From an uncultured Bacilli bacterium (GTDB taxonomy: Bacteria > Bacillota_I > Bacilli_A > RF39 > UBA660): 64,000 nucleotides of DNA. The notes beneath the pieces were generated by a model. The model searched no databases and was not told where the DNA came from. It worked only from the letters and a program-made list of their open reading frames with translations. Shown in pieces: positions 33,233 to 42,383 of this stretch; position 1 is the stretch's first letter, and the number at the start of each line of letters is the position of its first letter. The position numbers and the translations under genes were made by a program. The stretch is from positions 62,001 to 126,000 of the forward strand of contig CAKOSO010000002.1 in NCBI GenBank assembly GCA_934102355.1, read 5' to 3'.

Positions 33233-34324
33233 ATGAAGAAAAAGATACTTTTTACAGCGTACAATTTGGATATTGGAGGAATTGAAAGTGCACTTATAAA
33301 TATGCTTAAAGTATTTGATTATGATAAGTATGATGTTACTTTGTTACTTGAAAAGTATGAGGGAATATTTATTGATAGTATTCCTAAAGATGTTCATGTT
33401 GAAGTATATAAAATTTATGATGATTCAAATGTTATATTACGAAAAGTTAAAAATAGAATCAAACTTTGCAAATGGATTATTAAAAATTATCATAAGTATG
33501 ACTTTGCAGGTTGTTTTGCTACTTATTCTATTCCGGGTTCAATTTTAGTTCGATATGCCTCTTTAAACAATGCTTTATGGGTTCATAGTAATTATTATTA
33601 TGTTTATCATGAAAATGTAAAATTAGTTGAACAGTTTTTTTCTCAAAGAAGTGTTGATAAATTTAAAAAAATTGTTTTTGTTTCAAATGAAGCTAGGGAT
33701 AGTTTTAATCTTATTTTTCCAAAACTTAAAAGTAAGACTTTAGTATTAAATAATATTCTTGATTATAGAGAAATCATAAAAAAAAGCAAGGAAAAGGTTC
33801 TTGAAAAAAAACCTGCTGGGAAATTATTTTTATTTGTTGGTCGATTGGACGAGGAGTCTAAACGTCTTAGTCGTTTGTTTGAAAGTTTTAGTAAAATAAA
33901 TGATAAAAATACTTTTTTATGGATAGTTGGAGATGGACCTTCAAAAGATGAGTATTTATCTTTGGTTAAAGATTTGAAAATAGATCAGAGGGTAAAATTT
34001 TTGGGTAAAAAAAGTAATCCATATCCTTATATTCTTATGTGTGATATAGTTGTTTTAACTTCTGATTATGAAGGATTTCCTGTTATTTGTATGGAATCTA
34101 TTATATTGAATAAACTTTTTTTATCTACTGTCAATATATCTGATAAATATATAAATTTATCAGATTATGGTTTTATAGTAGATAAGGATCCTGAAAAAAT
34201 ATATGATATTATGAATAAGTTCATGAATGGTGAACTTTCTATTAAAAATAAACTTATTTATAGTCAATATCAAAAAAAATTAGAAAATGATTTGTTTTCT
34301 TTGATTGAGGAGGAATCAATATGA
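33233..34324 (+). CDS. Glycosyltransferase family 4 (GT-B)
   Basis: A 363-residue cytoplasmic glycosyltransferase. The N-terminus has the nucleotide-independent Rossmann start with a Gly-rich loop (AYNLDIGGIESALINML). The C-terminal half has LFVGRLDEESKRLSRL and VGDGPSKDEYL. The donor-binding EX7E-like region is DYEGFPVICMESI. Such enzymes use nucleotide-sugars to extend lipid-linked glycans. It overlaps the next gene by four bases (ATGA). The sugar and acceptor cannot be told. It opens a seven-gene tandem run of GT and polymerase genes. Confidence 0.85.
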   Translation: MKKKILFTAYNLDIGGIESALINMLKVFDYDKYDVTLLLEKYEGIFIDSIPKDVHVEVYKIYDDSNVILRKVKNRIKLCKWIIKNYHKYDFAGCFATYSIPGSILVRYASLNNALWVHSNYYYVYHENVKLVEQFFSQRSVDKFKKIVFVSNEARDSFNLIFPKLKSKTLVLNNILDYREIIKKSKEKVLEKKPAGKLFLFVGRLDEESKRLSRLFESFSKINDKNTFLWIVGDGPSKDEYLSLVKDLKIDQRVKFLGKKSNPYPYILMCDIVVLTSDYEGFPVICMESIILNKLFLSTVNISDKYINLSDYGFIVDKDPEKIYDIMNKFMNGELSIKNKLIYSQYQKKLENDLFSLIEEESI

Positions 34325-35247
34325 AATTACGTTATAGTGTTTTAATTCCAGCTTATCAAACTGCAACTACTATTAAAAGATGTTTAGATTCTATATTAAA
34401 TCAAAAAGGTAATTATGAAGTTATCTTAATTAATGATGGGTCTACTGATAATTTAGAGGATGTATTAGAAGATTATAAAGGAAAAATTAGTTATTATAAG
34501 CAAAAGAATAAAGGTCTTGCAGTAACAAGAAATGAACTTATTAAAAAAGCAAAAGGTGATTATCTTTTATTTGTTGATGCGGATGACTATATTAAGTGTG
34601 GTTTTTTTGAATCTATGGATAAAATTTTGGATAAGTATAAGGATATTGATATAGTTAGTTTTGGTATAGAGTTGGTTGATAGATCTTTGAAGAATGTTTC
34701 ATATATGTTGAAGCCAAGTTCAAATGGTATTATTAGTGGAGAAGAATTATTTGTAAAATATGTATCATCTGGTTCAACTTTTGAAGCTCCAGTTGGATAT
34801 ATTTATCGTAAAAGTTATTTTATAGATAATAAATTTCAGTATTCTAGTGGACATAATCATGAAGATTATGGACTTACTCCTTTAGTTTTGGTTTATGCTA
34901 AGAAAACAATTTCTTTAAATGATAGTTTTTACTGTTATGTACAAACTGAAAGTAGTATTACTAGAGGATGTGATTCTTTTAAACTGAAAAAAAATGCATA
35001 TGATATGCTATATCATTTTGATAATTTAAAGAGTAAGATTGATAATGATAATAAATTATCTGATATAACAAAAAAGTATTTTTATAGTTTTTTAGCAAAT
35101 AGTCTTCTAATAAAAGTTAAGACGCTTTCAGGAAAGGATTATGTTGAATTTAAACAGGAAATTAAAAAAAGAAAAATTAGTTCTATGTTACTTGATGATA
35201 CAATGAAAAGAAAAATCAAGAAATTTTTGGTTATGATGAAATATTAA
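34321..35247 (+). CDS. Glycosyltransferase family 2 (GT-A)
   Basis: A 308-residue inverting transferase. The N-terminal GT-A fold has YSVLIPAYQTATTIKRCLDS, the nucleotide-binding ILINDGSTDN and the DxD-type metal site FVDADDYI. The C-terminal ~100 residues are helical and basic (KRKIKKFLVMM), suggesting contact with the membrane surface. GAGGAGG precedes ATG 34321 inside the end of the previous gene. Donor and acceptor are unknown. Confidence 0.87.
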   Translation: MKLRYSVLIPAYQTATTIKRCLDSILNQKGNYEVILINDGSTDNLEDVLEDYKGKISYYKQKNKGLAVTRNELIKKAKGDYLLFVDADDYIKCGFFESMDKILDKYKDIDIVSFGIELVDRSLKNVSYMLKPSSNGIISGEELFVKYVSSGSTFEAPVGYIYRKSYFIDNKFQYSSGHNHEDYGLTPLVLVYAKKTISLNDSFYCYVQTESSITRGCDSFKLKKNAYDMLYHFDNLKSKIDNDNKLSDITKKYFYSFLANSLLIKVKTLSGKDYVEFKQEIKKRKISSMLLDDTMKRKIKKFLVMMKY

Positions 35248-35260
35248 TGTAGGTGGTTTT

Positions 35261-36214
35261 ATGAAAAAAGTAAGTATTATTGTACCTTGCTATAATTCTA
35301 GTTCCTATATAGACCGTTGTATGGACTCATTGATTAATCAGACTATTGATATTTTTGAAATAGTTTTGGTTGATGATGGATCTACAGATGATACTTTGGT
35401 TAAATTGAAAAAATATAGAAAAGAGTATTCTGATAAAGTTGTTTTGGTTACTTTAGATAAAAACATGGGTCTTGGTAATGCTAGAAATATAGGAATCGAA
35501 CATTCAAGTGGAGAATATATTGGTTTTGTTGATTCTGATGATTACGTTGATTTAAATATGTTTGAGGTAATGTATAACAAAGCTAGTAAAAATAATTCTT
35601 CTGTTGTTGAATGTAATTTTATATGGGAATTTCCTAATAAAAATAAGATCGATATGACTAATGGTTATGAATTAGGCAGCGAAATGCTTGTTAATGTTAG
35701 GGTTATGGTTTGTAATAAAATCTATAAAAAGAAATGGTTAGATGAAATTAATCCTTTGTTTGCAGTTGGATTAAAATATGAAGACGTTTTATTCACATAT
35801 GAATATGTTCCGTATGTTAAATCTGTTAGTTTTGTTGATGAGGCATTTTATCATTATGTTCAAAGAAAATCATCTCTTGCTAATAATCAAAATATAAGAG
35901 TAAGGGATATTTATGATGTTTTATTACAAGTTAGGGATTATTATGTTAAAAATAAAATATATGATGAATATAAAAATGAATTAGAGTACTTATTTGTTAG
36001 ATATATATTAGGTAGTTCTTATAAAAGAGCGTGTAAAATAAAAGATAAAAAAGTCAGAAATAAAGTTTTGGATGAAGGTTGGAAATTACTTAATGATTTA
36101 TATCCAAATTGGAAGAAAAATGCGTATCTAAAAACTGGTGTAAAAAATATATATTTTAAAATGATTAATTATTTCTTTTATAAATTTAATACTATTATTT
36201 TTAGGATGTTATAA
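35261..36214 (+). CDS. Glycosyltransferase family 2 (GT-A)
   Basis: A 317-residue GT2 protein closely similar in plan to the previous one. It starts VSIIVPCYNSSSYIDRCMDS, then VLVDDGSTDDT and the metal site FVDSDDYVD, followed by GLKYEDVLFTYEY, which is typical of the acceptor side. GTAGGTGG precedes the ATG. It probably adds a different sugar in the same repeat unit; which one cannot be seen. Confidence 0.87.
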   Translation: MKKVSIIVPCYNSSSYIDRCMDSLINQTIDIFEIVLVDDGSTDDTLVKLKKYRKEYSDKVVLVTLDKNMGLGNARNIGIEHSSGEYIGFVDSDDYVDLNMFEVMYNKASKNNSSVVECNFIWEFPNKNKIDMTNGYELGSEMLVNVRVMVCNKIYKKKWLDEINPLFAVGLKYEDVLFTYEYVPYVKSVSFVDEAFYHYVQRKSSLANNQNIRVRDIYDVLLQVRDYYVKNKIYDEYKNELEYLFVRYILGSSYKRACKIKDKKVRNKVLDEGWKLLNDLYPNWKKNAYLKTGVKNIYFKMINYFFYKFNTIIFRML

Positions 36215-36216
36215 TT

Positions 36217-37623
36217 ATGAAAAAGATGTTTAATAAAGAAAATTTTTTATATTTATTTATTTTAATTAGTCCAATTCTTGATATATGTAGTTCTATTTTT
36301 AATTTTGGTAAATATTCAATATCATTATTTATAAGACCTATAATTCCGTTAATCGTGCTTATTTATATTTTTATTAGAGATAAACATGTAAGAAAATATC
36401 TATTATTTAGTGGTATTGTTTATCTGGGTTATTCTGTTATTCATTTGTATTTATTTAGTGGATTAGTTACTAGTTTTTCATATGGTAATGTAATTTATGA
36501 AGCTAGTTATTTAGCAAATTATTCGTTTTTAATATTTACATTGCTTGCTTTTATATATGTGTTTAGGAATGGTAATACTGAAAAATTGAAATTGTGTTTT
36601 TTGATATATATTAGTTTTTATATAATTAGTATATATTTAGCAATAATTACCAAAACTTCTTTTTATACTTATTTGGAAGGATTTGGTTACCGTGGTTGGT
36701 TTAATACTGGTGGTGCAGTTAGCTCTATATTAATTTGTTCTTTATTTATTCTTTTTCCATATCTTTTTGAAAATAAAAAGCTTTTAATTTTCAAGATTAT
36801 TTTATTATCTCTTATAATTATATATTTGGTTTTATTAGTAGGAACTAGAACTGGATTATTTGGTGCTGTTATTGCTCTTGTGTGTTACTTTGTTTTTCAA
36901 ATTTTTATTTATATTTTTAAAAATAAAAAGTTAAATAAAAAAATGATTATTATATTTTTATCTAGTTTTGTTGTTTTAGCTCTTATACTTGTTTTAGTTG
37001 GTTCAAATACTATTGAAAGAAGAAAACACTTAGATGGTTTGAATGGTGAAATTCCTGTAGGTGTTATTGATAGTGATAATGAAACTATTTATATGGCGTA
37101 TGATTTGGTTAAATTGAAAAGACAGATTGATAATAATGAAATATCTAATGATTTTATGCTTGTTGAGCAAAAAAATGCTATTCTTAGATTAGATGCTTAT
37201 AGTAAAAGTAAAAAGCTTCCTAGTACTGATTTAAGAAGACAACAATTAATCTATCATCATTATTTATATCATGAACAAAAGAACTTTTTATTAAAGTTAT
37301 TTGGAAATGGTTATTTAACAAACATGGGTATGCTGACTTTAGAAATGGAAATAATTGCATCTTTTTATAATTTTGGTATTATTGGTTTGATATTGTTTTT
37401 TGGGCCTTTTTTTGCAATATTCTTATATGGAACTTATAAGGCATTTAAGTCATTTTCAAAATTAAATCTTGAGTATTTAATGTTATTAGCTGGATGTTTC
37501 ATGTCATATATTATTTCTATTTTAGCTGGACATACATATTTTAACTCGTCTGTTATGATAGTGATTATTTTGCTGCATACTTTGTTATTTATTAAATCAG
37601 TTAATATGAAAGGTGAAGATTAA
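36217..37623 (+). CDS. O-antigen ligase/polymerase-like membrane protein (Wzy/WaaL type)
   Basis: A 468-residue membrane protein with about 11-12 hydrophobic segments and one large extracytoplasmic loop (about residues 265-365, from ERRKHLDG to FLLKLFGNGYL). The segment LLVGTRTGLFGAVIALV before the loop is the usual signature of O-antigen ligases and Wzy polymerases. Such proteins join undecaprenyl-linked units outside the cell. It lies two bases after a GT2 gene and one base before a GT4 gene. No flippase of the Wzx type is in the window. Confidence 0.75.
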   Translation: MKKMFNKENFLYLFILISPILDICSSIFNFGKYSISLFIRPIIPLIVLIYIFIRDKHVRKYLLFSGIVYLGYSVIHLYLFSGLVTSFSYGNVIYEASYLANYSFLIFTLLAFIYVFRNGNTEKLKLCFLIYISFYIISIYLAIITKTSFYTYLEGFGYRGWFNTGGAVSSILICSLFILFPYLFENKKLLIFKIILLSLIIIYLVLLVGTRTGLFGAVIALVCYFVFQIFIYIFKNKKLNKKMIIIFLSSFVVLALILVLVGSNTIERRKHLDGLNGEIPVGVIDSDNETIYMAYDLVKLKRQIDNNEISNDFMLVEQKNAILRLDAYSKSKKLPSTDLRRQQLIYHHYLYHEQKNFLLKLFGNGYLTNMGMLTLEMEIIASFYNFGIIGLILFFGPFFAIFLYGTYKAFKSFSKLNLEYLMLLAGCFMSYIISILAGHTYFNSSVMIVIILLHTLLFIKSVNMKGED

Positions 37624-37624
37624 A

Positions 37625-38713
37625 ATGAAAAAATTATTGTTTTCAATTACTAATTTGGAGATTGGTGGAGCAGAAAAGGTGCTTGTTTCTTTAGTTAATG
37701 AATTAAAGAATAAATATGATATTACTGTTTTAACTTTATATGGAGAAGGATCTTTATTAGAAAAAGTGAATGATTCTGTTAAGGTTAAAAGTGTTTTTTC
37801 TAAGCCTTATGAAAAATTGAATTTTTTTGCTAAAAAGATGATAGGTTTATTTATAAAAATACCTTTTTTGAGAAAAAAAATCTTTTTTAGGTATGCTACT
37901 GGATATGATGTTGTTATTTCTTTTTTAGAGGGACCAATAACTGAGATTTTACAAGATATTCCTTGTAAAAAAATAGCTTGGATTCATACTGATTTATCTA
38001 AACATTATGGAAAAAAGAAATATAAGTCATTAATTAATATGTATAATAAATATGATTCTTTAGTGTTTGTTAGTGAAATTAGTATGGATGGATTTTTAAG
38101 TATAGATAAAGAAAATAAATGTCTTTCTAATAAAACTGTAATACATAATTTTGTAGATGCTAATTATATAAAGAAGCAAAGTTTAGAAAAGATGGATGTT
38201 GTTTATAGTGATAGTAAAAATTTTGTAGTAGTTGCTCGTCTTGTAAAACCAAAGGGTATTGATAGATTAATGAAAGTTCATAAAAGACTAATATGTGAAG
38301 GGTTAATTCATCATATATATGTGGTAGGGGACGGCCCTTTAAGAGATAGTCTAAATGATTTATTAAATTATTATGATATATCAAGTACTTTTCATTTACT
38401 TGGTGCAAGATCAAATCCTTATCCTTATATTTTAAAAGCAGATTATTTTTTACTTCCTTCTTATTATGAAGGTTATCCTGTTTCTGTTATTGAAGCTGAA
38501 ATATTAAATAAATTTATATTAGTTACTGATACTGCTTGTAAAGAGGTAATTAAAAATTATCCAAATAAAATGATTTTTTCAAATGATGAAGATGGAATTT
38601 ATAAGGGAATGAAAACAATTATGAAAAGAAAAGATTCTTTAGTCAAACCTTATATTGTTAAAGATAATGATGAAATATTAAAGCAAATTTCTGATTTAAT
38701 TGAGGAGGAATGA
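37625..38713 (+). CDS. Glycosyltransferase family 4 (GT-B)
   Basis: A 362-residue GT-B enzyme, similar in outline to the product of the first gene of the operon. It has LFSITNLEIGGAEKVLVSLV at the start, VVARLVKPKGIDRLMKV, VVGDGPLRDSL and the donor site YYEGYPVSVIEAEI. The start is ATG 37625, one base after the previous stop, with AGGTGAAG upstream; the GTG at 37613 overlaps the earlier gene. The first part, with KKIAWIHTDLSKHYGKKKY, suggests a membrane-bound acceptor. Sugar unknown. Confidence 0.86.
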   Translation: MKKLLFSITNLEIGGAEKVLVSLVNELKNKYDITVLTLYGEGSLLEKVNDSVKVKSVFSKPYEKLNFFAKKMIGLFIKIPFLRKKIFFRYATGYDVVISFLEGPITEILQDIPCKKIAWIHTDLSKHYGKKKYKSLINMYNKYDSLVFVSEISMDGFLSIDKENKCLSNKTVIHNFVDANYIKKQSLEKMDVVYSDSKNFVVVARLVKPKGIDRLMKVHKRLICEGLIHHIYVVGDGPLRDSLNDLLNYYDISSTFHLLGARSNPYPYILKADYFLLPSYYEGYPVSVIEAEILNKFILVTDTACKEVIKNYPNKMIFSNDEDGIYKGMKTIMKRKDSLVKPYIVKDNDEILKQISDLIEEE

Positions 38714-38714
38714 A

Positions 38715-39611
38715 ATGATTTCAATTGTAACACCAACATATAATAGAGCATATATATTACCACAGTTATATAAAAGTTTGATTGTTAATAAAAAATTTTA
38801 TTCATCTTTCGAATGGATAATTATTGATGATGGATCTACTGACGATACAAGTTCTTTGGTTGAAAAATGGATAAAAGATAACAAAATAAAAATAAGATAT
38901 TATAAACAGAAAAATGGTGGCAAAATGAATGCCTTAAATAATGGTATTCCTAAGACTATAGGGGATATTATTATAGAAGTTGATTCTGATGATTTTTTAG
39001 TTGATAATGCTTTAAAAACAATAGCAGATACTTTTCGATTGATTGATGAAGATAGTGATTTATATGGGGTTTTATTTAGAAAGAGTTTTACAAATAAAGA
39101 ATTTGATAATAATAATTCTTTTCCATTTGATGAAAAAGTTAGTAAAATGTTTGATCTTTATTTGAAAACTAATTTTGATAAGGATGCATGTATAGCTTTT
39201 AAAGGGGATGTTAGAAGAAGTTTTTATCATAAATTGGAGAATAATGAGAAATTTGTAACTGAAGCAAGAATGTATAATGAAATGGATAGAAAATATAAAG
39301 GTTTATTATGCATAAATAAGGCGGTTATGATTTGTGAATATTTAAATGATGGGTATTCAAAAAATATTGAGAAACTATTTAAAAATAATCCATATGGTTA
39401 TTATTGTTATTTTAAAGAGTGTCTTGAAATGAATTTATCTGGTATGCCATTTAAAAAATATTTATATTTAATTAAACATTATATTCTATTTTCATATTTG
39501 ACTCATAAAAAAATGGGAGAGTCAATTAAGGGTGTTAAGGGTATTAATAAGTTAATAGTTATATTACTTGTTTTGCCTGGCTATGTTGTTAGTAAAAAAA
39601 GATTTGGATAG
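38715..39611 (+). CDS. Glycosyltransferase family 2 (GT-A)
   Basis: A 298-residue GT2 protein. It has ISIVTPTYNRAYILPQLYKS, IIIDDGSTDDTSSL, KQKNGGKMNALNNGI (often seen in enzymes that extend capsule-type glycans) and the metal site EVDSDDFLVD. The start is ATG 38715 after GAGGAGG; the preceding gene stops two bases before. It ends the first glycan operon, with a strong terminator over its stop. Confidence 0.86.
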   Translation: MISIVTPTYNRAYILPQLYKSLIVNKKFYSSFEWIIIDDGSTDDTSSLVEKWIKDNKIKIRYYKQKNGGKMNALNNGIPKTIGDIIIEVDSDDFLVDNALKTIADTFRLIDEDSDLYGVLFRKSFTNKEFDNNNSFPFDEKVSKMFDLYLKTNFDKDACIAFKGDVRRSFYHKLENNEKFVTEARMYNEMDRKYKGLLCINKAVMICEYLNDGYSKNIEKLFKNNPYGYYCYFKECLEMNLSGMPFKKYLYLIKHYILFSYLTHKKMGESIKGVKGINKLIVILLVLPGYVVSKKRFG

Positions 39612-39636
39612 TACAAGATGTTTCTTGTACTTTTTT
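39608..39636 (+). terminator. Terminator of the first glycan operon
   Basis: A 9-bp stem (AGTACAAGA with TCTTGTACT), a TGTT loop and a T-run. Confidence 0.92.
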
Positions 39637-39645
39637 GTTGATATT

Positions 39646-39654
39646 TGTTATAAT
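39646..39654 (+). promoter_or_regulatory. Extended -10 promoter of the PssD/PssE-ABC operon
   Basis: TGT-TATAAT ten bases after the terminator. The best -35 (TTGTAC, 18 bases up) would lie inside the terminator's right arm. Confidence 0.5.
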
Positions 39655-39698
39655 GGTAGTGGACTGCTAACTAGCGAGTTTTGAGAGGATGGTAGGCT

Positions 39699-40172
39699 TT
39701 GAAAAGAGTGTTGTTTATTTCTAGTACTGGTGGGCATTTGTCTGAAATGTTAGAGTTAAAGGAATTGTTTAATAAATATGATTATCATATTATTACTGAA
39801 AAAACTAAATCAACGATGTCTTTGAAAGGTGAGTATCCAGGAAAAGTTAATTATTTGATTTATGGAACAAAAGATCATATGCTTACTTATCCGTTTAAGT
39901 TAATTGCTAATTGTTTTAAGAGCTTATTTTTATATATTAAGATAAGACCAGGAGCAATAATTACTACTGGCGCTCATACAGCTGGTCCTATGTGTTGTAT
40001 TGGTAAGATTTTTGGAAGTAAAATTATTTATATAGAAAGTTTTGCTAATGTTAATACAAAAACTATTACAGGGAAGCTTATTTATCATTTTGCAGACTTG
40101 TTTATAGTTCAATGGGAAAGTATGTTAAAACTTTATCCTAAAGCAGTTTATGGAGGTTGGATTTATAAATGA
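39699..40172 (+). CDS. pssD: Alg14-like glycosyltransferase subunit (PssD/CpsF)
   Basis: A 157-residue protein like eukaryotic Alg14 and bacterial PssD, CpsF or EpsE. It holds the acceptor-binding, membrane-facing half of a split GT28 enzyme. VLFISSTGGHLSEMLELKEL at the start and IITTGAHTAGPMCCIGKIFG are characteristic, and a hydrophobic patch suits membrane docking. I use TTG 39699 as start: the conserved block begins only a few residues later, and GAGAGG lies ten bases upstream. It overlaps the catalytic partner by four bases, as split enzymes commonly do. It probably adds the second sugar to a lipid-linked primer. Confidence 0.85.
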   Translation: MKRVLFISSTGGHLSEMLELKELFNKYDYHIITEKTKSTMSLKGEYPGKVNYLIYGTKDHMLTYPFKLIANCFKSLFLYIKIRPGAIITTGAHTAGPMCCIGKIFGSKIIYIESFANVNTKTITGKLIYHFADLFIVQWESMLKLYPKAVYGGWIYK

Positions 40173-40663
40173 TTTTGGTGTTACTTGGTACTCAGGATAA
40201 AAGTTTTCATAGATTGTTAAAACAAATAGATGAAGCTATTGATGGCGGAATTATAAATGAAGAAGTTATTGTTCAGGCTGGGTATACTAAGTATTCTAGT
40301 GACAATATGAAGATATTTGACTTTGTGTCTAAAAAAGATTTAGATAAATATGTTGATAATAGTTCTTTTATAATAACTCATGCAGGCGTTGGATCTATTC
40401 TTGATGGTATTAGAAAAGGCAAAAAAATGTTGGTTGTACCTAGGCTTAAAGAATATAAAGAACATACTAATGATCATCAATTACAGATATTGAAAGAGTT
40501 TGCAGATTTAGGGTATATTTACCCAGTATATAAAATGAAAGATTTAAGTGATGCTATAAAAAATATTGATAACTTTAATCCGAAGAAGTTTGAAGGTAGT
40601 GGAAAAATGATTTCTATTATTACTGATTATATAGACAAAAATGTAAAGGACGTGAAAAAATGA
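40169..40663 (+). CDS. pssE: Alg13-like glycosyltransferase subunit (PssE/CpsG)
   Basis: The catalytic, nucleotide-sugar-binding half of the split GT28 enzyme, 164 residues. MILVLLGTQDKSFHRLLKQI is the classical start, and THAGVGSILDGIRKGKKMLV is the donor-binding site, followed by DHQLQILKEF. It is translationally coupled to PssD. Together the two should form a heterodimer at the inner membrane face. It overlaps the ABC ATPase gene by four bases, which links glycan priming to export. Confidence 0.87.
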   Translation: MILVLLGTQDKSFHRLLKQIDEAIDGGIINEEVIVQAGYTKYSSDNMKIFDFVSKKDLDKYVDNSSFIITHAGVGSILDGIRKGKKMLVVPRLKEYKEHTNDHQLQILKEFADLGYIYPVYKMKDLSDAIKNIDNFNPKKFEGSGKMISIITDYIDKNVKDVKK

Positions 40664-41403
40664 AAAATAAAACAAGTGATGTTGCTATTGAAGTACAACA
40701 TGTTAGTAAAGATTTTAAACTTTATTATGATAAAGCAAATACTTTAAAAGAAAAGTTATTATTTTGGAATCGTAATAGAAATGATGTATTACATATTTTA
40801 AAGGATATTAATTTAGAAATTAAAAAAGGTGAAACTGTTGCTTTGATAGGTGTAAATGGTAGTGGTAAGAGTACTTTGTTAAAGCTTATGACTAAAATAA
40901 TTTATCCTAATAAGGGCACAATTAAAACTTATGGCAAATTGACATCACTATTAGAGCTTGGTGCTGGTTTCCATCCTGATTTTTCTGGACGTGAAAATAT
41001 TTATTTTAATGCTTCTATTTTCGGATTAACTAAGAAAGAAATAGATGCAAGGCTTGATAAAATTATTAAGTTTTCGGAATTGGAAGAGTTTATAGACAAT
41101 CCAGTTAGAACTTATTCATCAGGTATGTATTTGCGTTTGGCATTTTCTGTTGCCATAAATGTAGATGCAGACATTTTACTTATAGATGAGATATTAGCAG
41201 TTGGTGATCAACATTTCCAGGAGAAGTGTTATAAAAGATTGGAAGAATTGAAATCAGAAGGTAAAACTATTGTTATAGTTACACATGCTTTGGACGTTGT
41301 TAAAAAGTTTTGTGATAGAGCTATTTGGATTTGTAACGGAGAAGTTAAAATGGATGGTGTTCCTAATAAAGTTGTTGATAGTTATTTAAAGGAATGTGCA
41401 TAG
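40660..41403 (+). CDS. Polysaccharide ABC exporter, ATPase (Wzt/TagH-like)
   Basis: A 247-residue ATP-binding protein. It has Walker A GVNGSGKSTLLK, a signature YSSGMYLRLAFSVAIN and Walker B ADILLIDEILAVGD, the form found in RfbE/Wzt/TagH exporters of lipid-linked polysaccharides. It lacks the C-terminal carbohydrate-binding domain of O9a-type Wzt and the tail of TagH, so chain-end recognition by this subunit is unlikely. The permease gene follows nine bases later. Confidence 0.9.
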   Translation: MKNKTSDVAIEVQHVSKDFKLYYDKANTLKEKLLFWNRNRNDVLHILKDINLEIKKGETVALIGVNGSGKSTLLKLMTKIIYPNKGTIKTYGKLTSLLELGAGFHPDFSGRENIYFNASIFGLTKKEIDARLDKIIKFSELEEFIDNPVRTYSSGMYLRLAFSVAINVDADILLIDEILAVGDQHFQEKCYKRLEELKSEGKTIVIVTHALDVVKKFCDRAIWICNGEVKMDGVPNKVVDSYLKECA

Positions 41404-41412
41404 GAGGTTTTT

Positions 41413-42189
41413 ATGGTTAAATTATTTAAAAATTTATATGATTATCGGGAATTATTAAAAACTAATGTTCAAAAAGAAATAAGAGGAAAATATAAAGGAG
41501 CATGGCTTGGCATTTTATGGTCACTTTTAAATCCTATTTTGTTATTAGTAGTTTATTCAATTATTTTTCCACATATTTTAAAAATTCAAATTCCAAATTA
41601 TACTATGTATCTTTGTGTTGCATTACTTCCATGGACATGTTTTACTTCTACTATACAACAAGGTACATTTGCTGTAGTTACTAGTGGTAATATAGTTAAA
41701 AAGGTTTATTTTCCACGCGAAATTTTGCCAATATCAGTAGTTACTAGTGGTGTTGTTAACTTTTTAATTACTTCAATAGTTATGTTTGCGTTTTTAATAT
41801 TTGGTGGTATTGGCTTGTCTCCATATGCATTACTTTTCCCTGTTATTTTGTTATTACAATTTATAATTATGCTTGGAATAACATTTATTTTATCTGCAGT
41901 TACTGTTTATGTACGTGATTTAGAACACTTGGTTGGACTTGCTTTAATGGTTTTATTTTATGCAACTCCTATAGTTTATACAATTGATTCAATTCCAGCT
42001 AATTTATCTTGGATTCTTAATTTGAATCCAATGACTCACGTTATTACAGCATATAGAGATATTCTATATAGCCAACAAATGCCTAATTGGGGTAATTTAG
42101 GTATATTATTTATAATATCTTTATTTATATTTATAGTTGGATATTATATATTTAAACATCTTGAGAAAAATTTTGCTGAAGAGTTTTAG
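41413..42189 (+). CDS. Polysaccharide ABC exporter, permease (Wzm/TagG-like)
   Basis: A 258-residue ABC-2 membrane protein with six hydrophobic segments. The amphipathic N-terminus with YRELLKTNVQKEIRGKYKGA and LGILWSLLNPILLLVVYSII is typical of TagG, RfbD and KpsM. LNPMTHVITAYRDILY is the usual C-terminal block. It moves the finished lipid-linked glycan to the outer face with the ATPase encoded just before. AGGAGG precedes ATG 41413. Confidence 0.9.
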   Translation: MVKLFKNLYDYRELLKTNVQKEIRGKYKGAWLGILWSLLNPILLLVVYSIIFPHILKIQIPNYTMYLCVALLPWTCFTSTIQQGTFAVVTSGNIVKKVYFPREILPISVVTSGVVNFLITSIVMFAFLIFGGIGLSPYALLFPVILLLQFIIMLGITFILSAVTVYVRDLEHLVGLALMVLFYATPIVYTIDSIPANLSWILNLNPMTHVITAYRDILYSQQMPNWGNLGILFIISLFIFIVGYYIFKHLEKNFAEEF

Positions 42190-42264
42190 AAAAAAAGAGA
42201 TTAACAAAGTATTTGATTGTTTATGGTATTATACTAGATAACCTAGTAAAAATACTAAATGTTT

Positions 42265-42290
42265 AAAGTTACGTTATGTAGCTTTTTTTA
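42265..42290 (+). terminator. Terminator after the ABC exporter genes
   Basis: An 8-bp stem (AAAGTTAC with GTAGCTTT, one G-U pair), a 5-base loop and seven T residues. Confidence 0.75.
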
Positions 42291-42302
42291 TTGTTACAAT
42301 GC

Positions 42303-42332
42303 TTGTAATTTGATATTTATTTTTGATATAAT
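42303..42332 (+). promoter_or_regulatory. Promoter of rmlA
   Basis: TTGTAA (42303-42308), 18 bases and TGA-TATAAT (42327-42332). A small leader hairpin (AATACT...AGTATT) follows near 42342. Confidence 0.65.
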
Positions 42333-42383
42333 AATTTTAGAAATACTGTGTAAGTATTAATAATATAATTTCAAGGAGGTTTT

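Noticed and set aside
42190..42383. Small ORF between the ABC permease and rmlA
   Set aside because: No ATG/GTG with a ribosome site gives more than a few codons. The space holds a terminator, a promoter and a leader hairpin.
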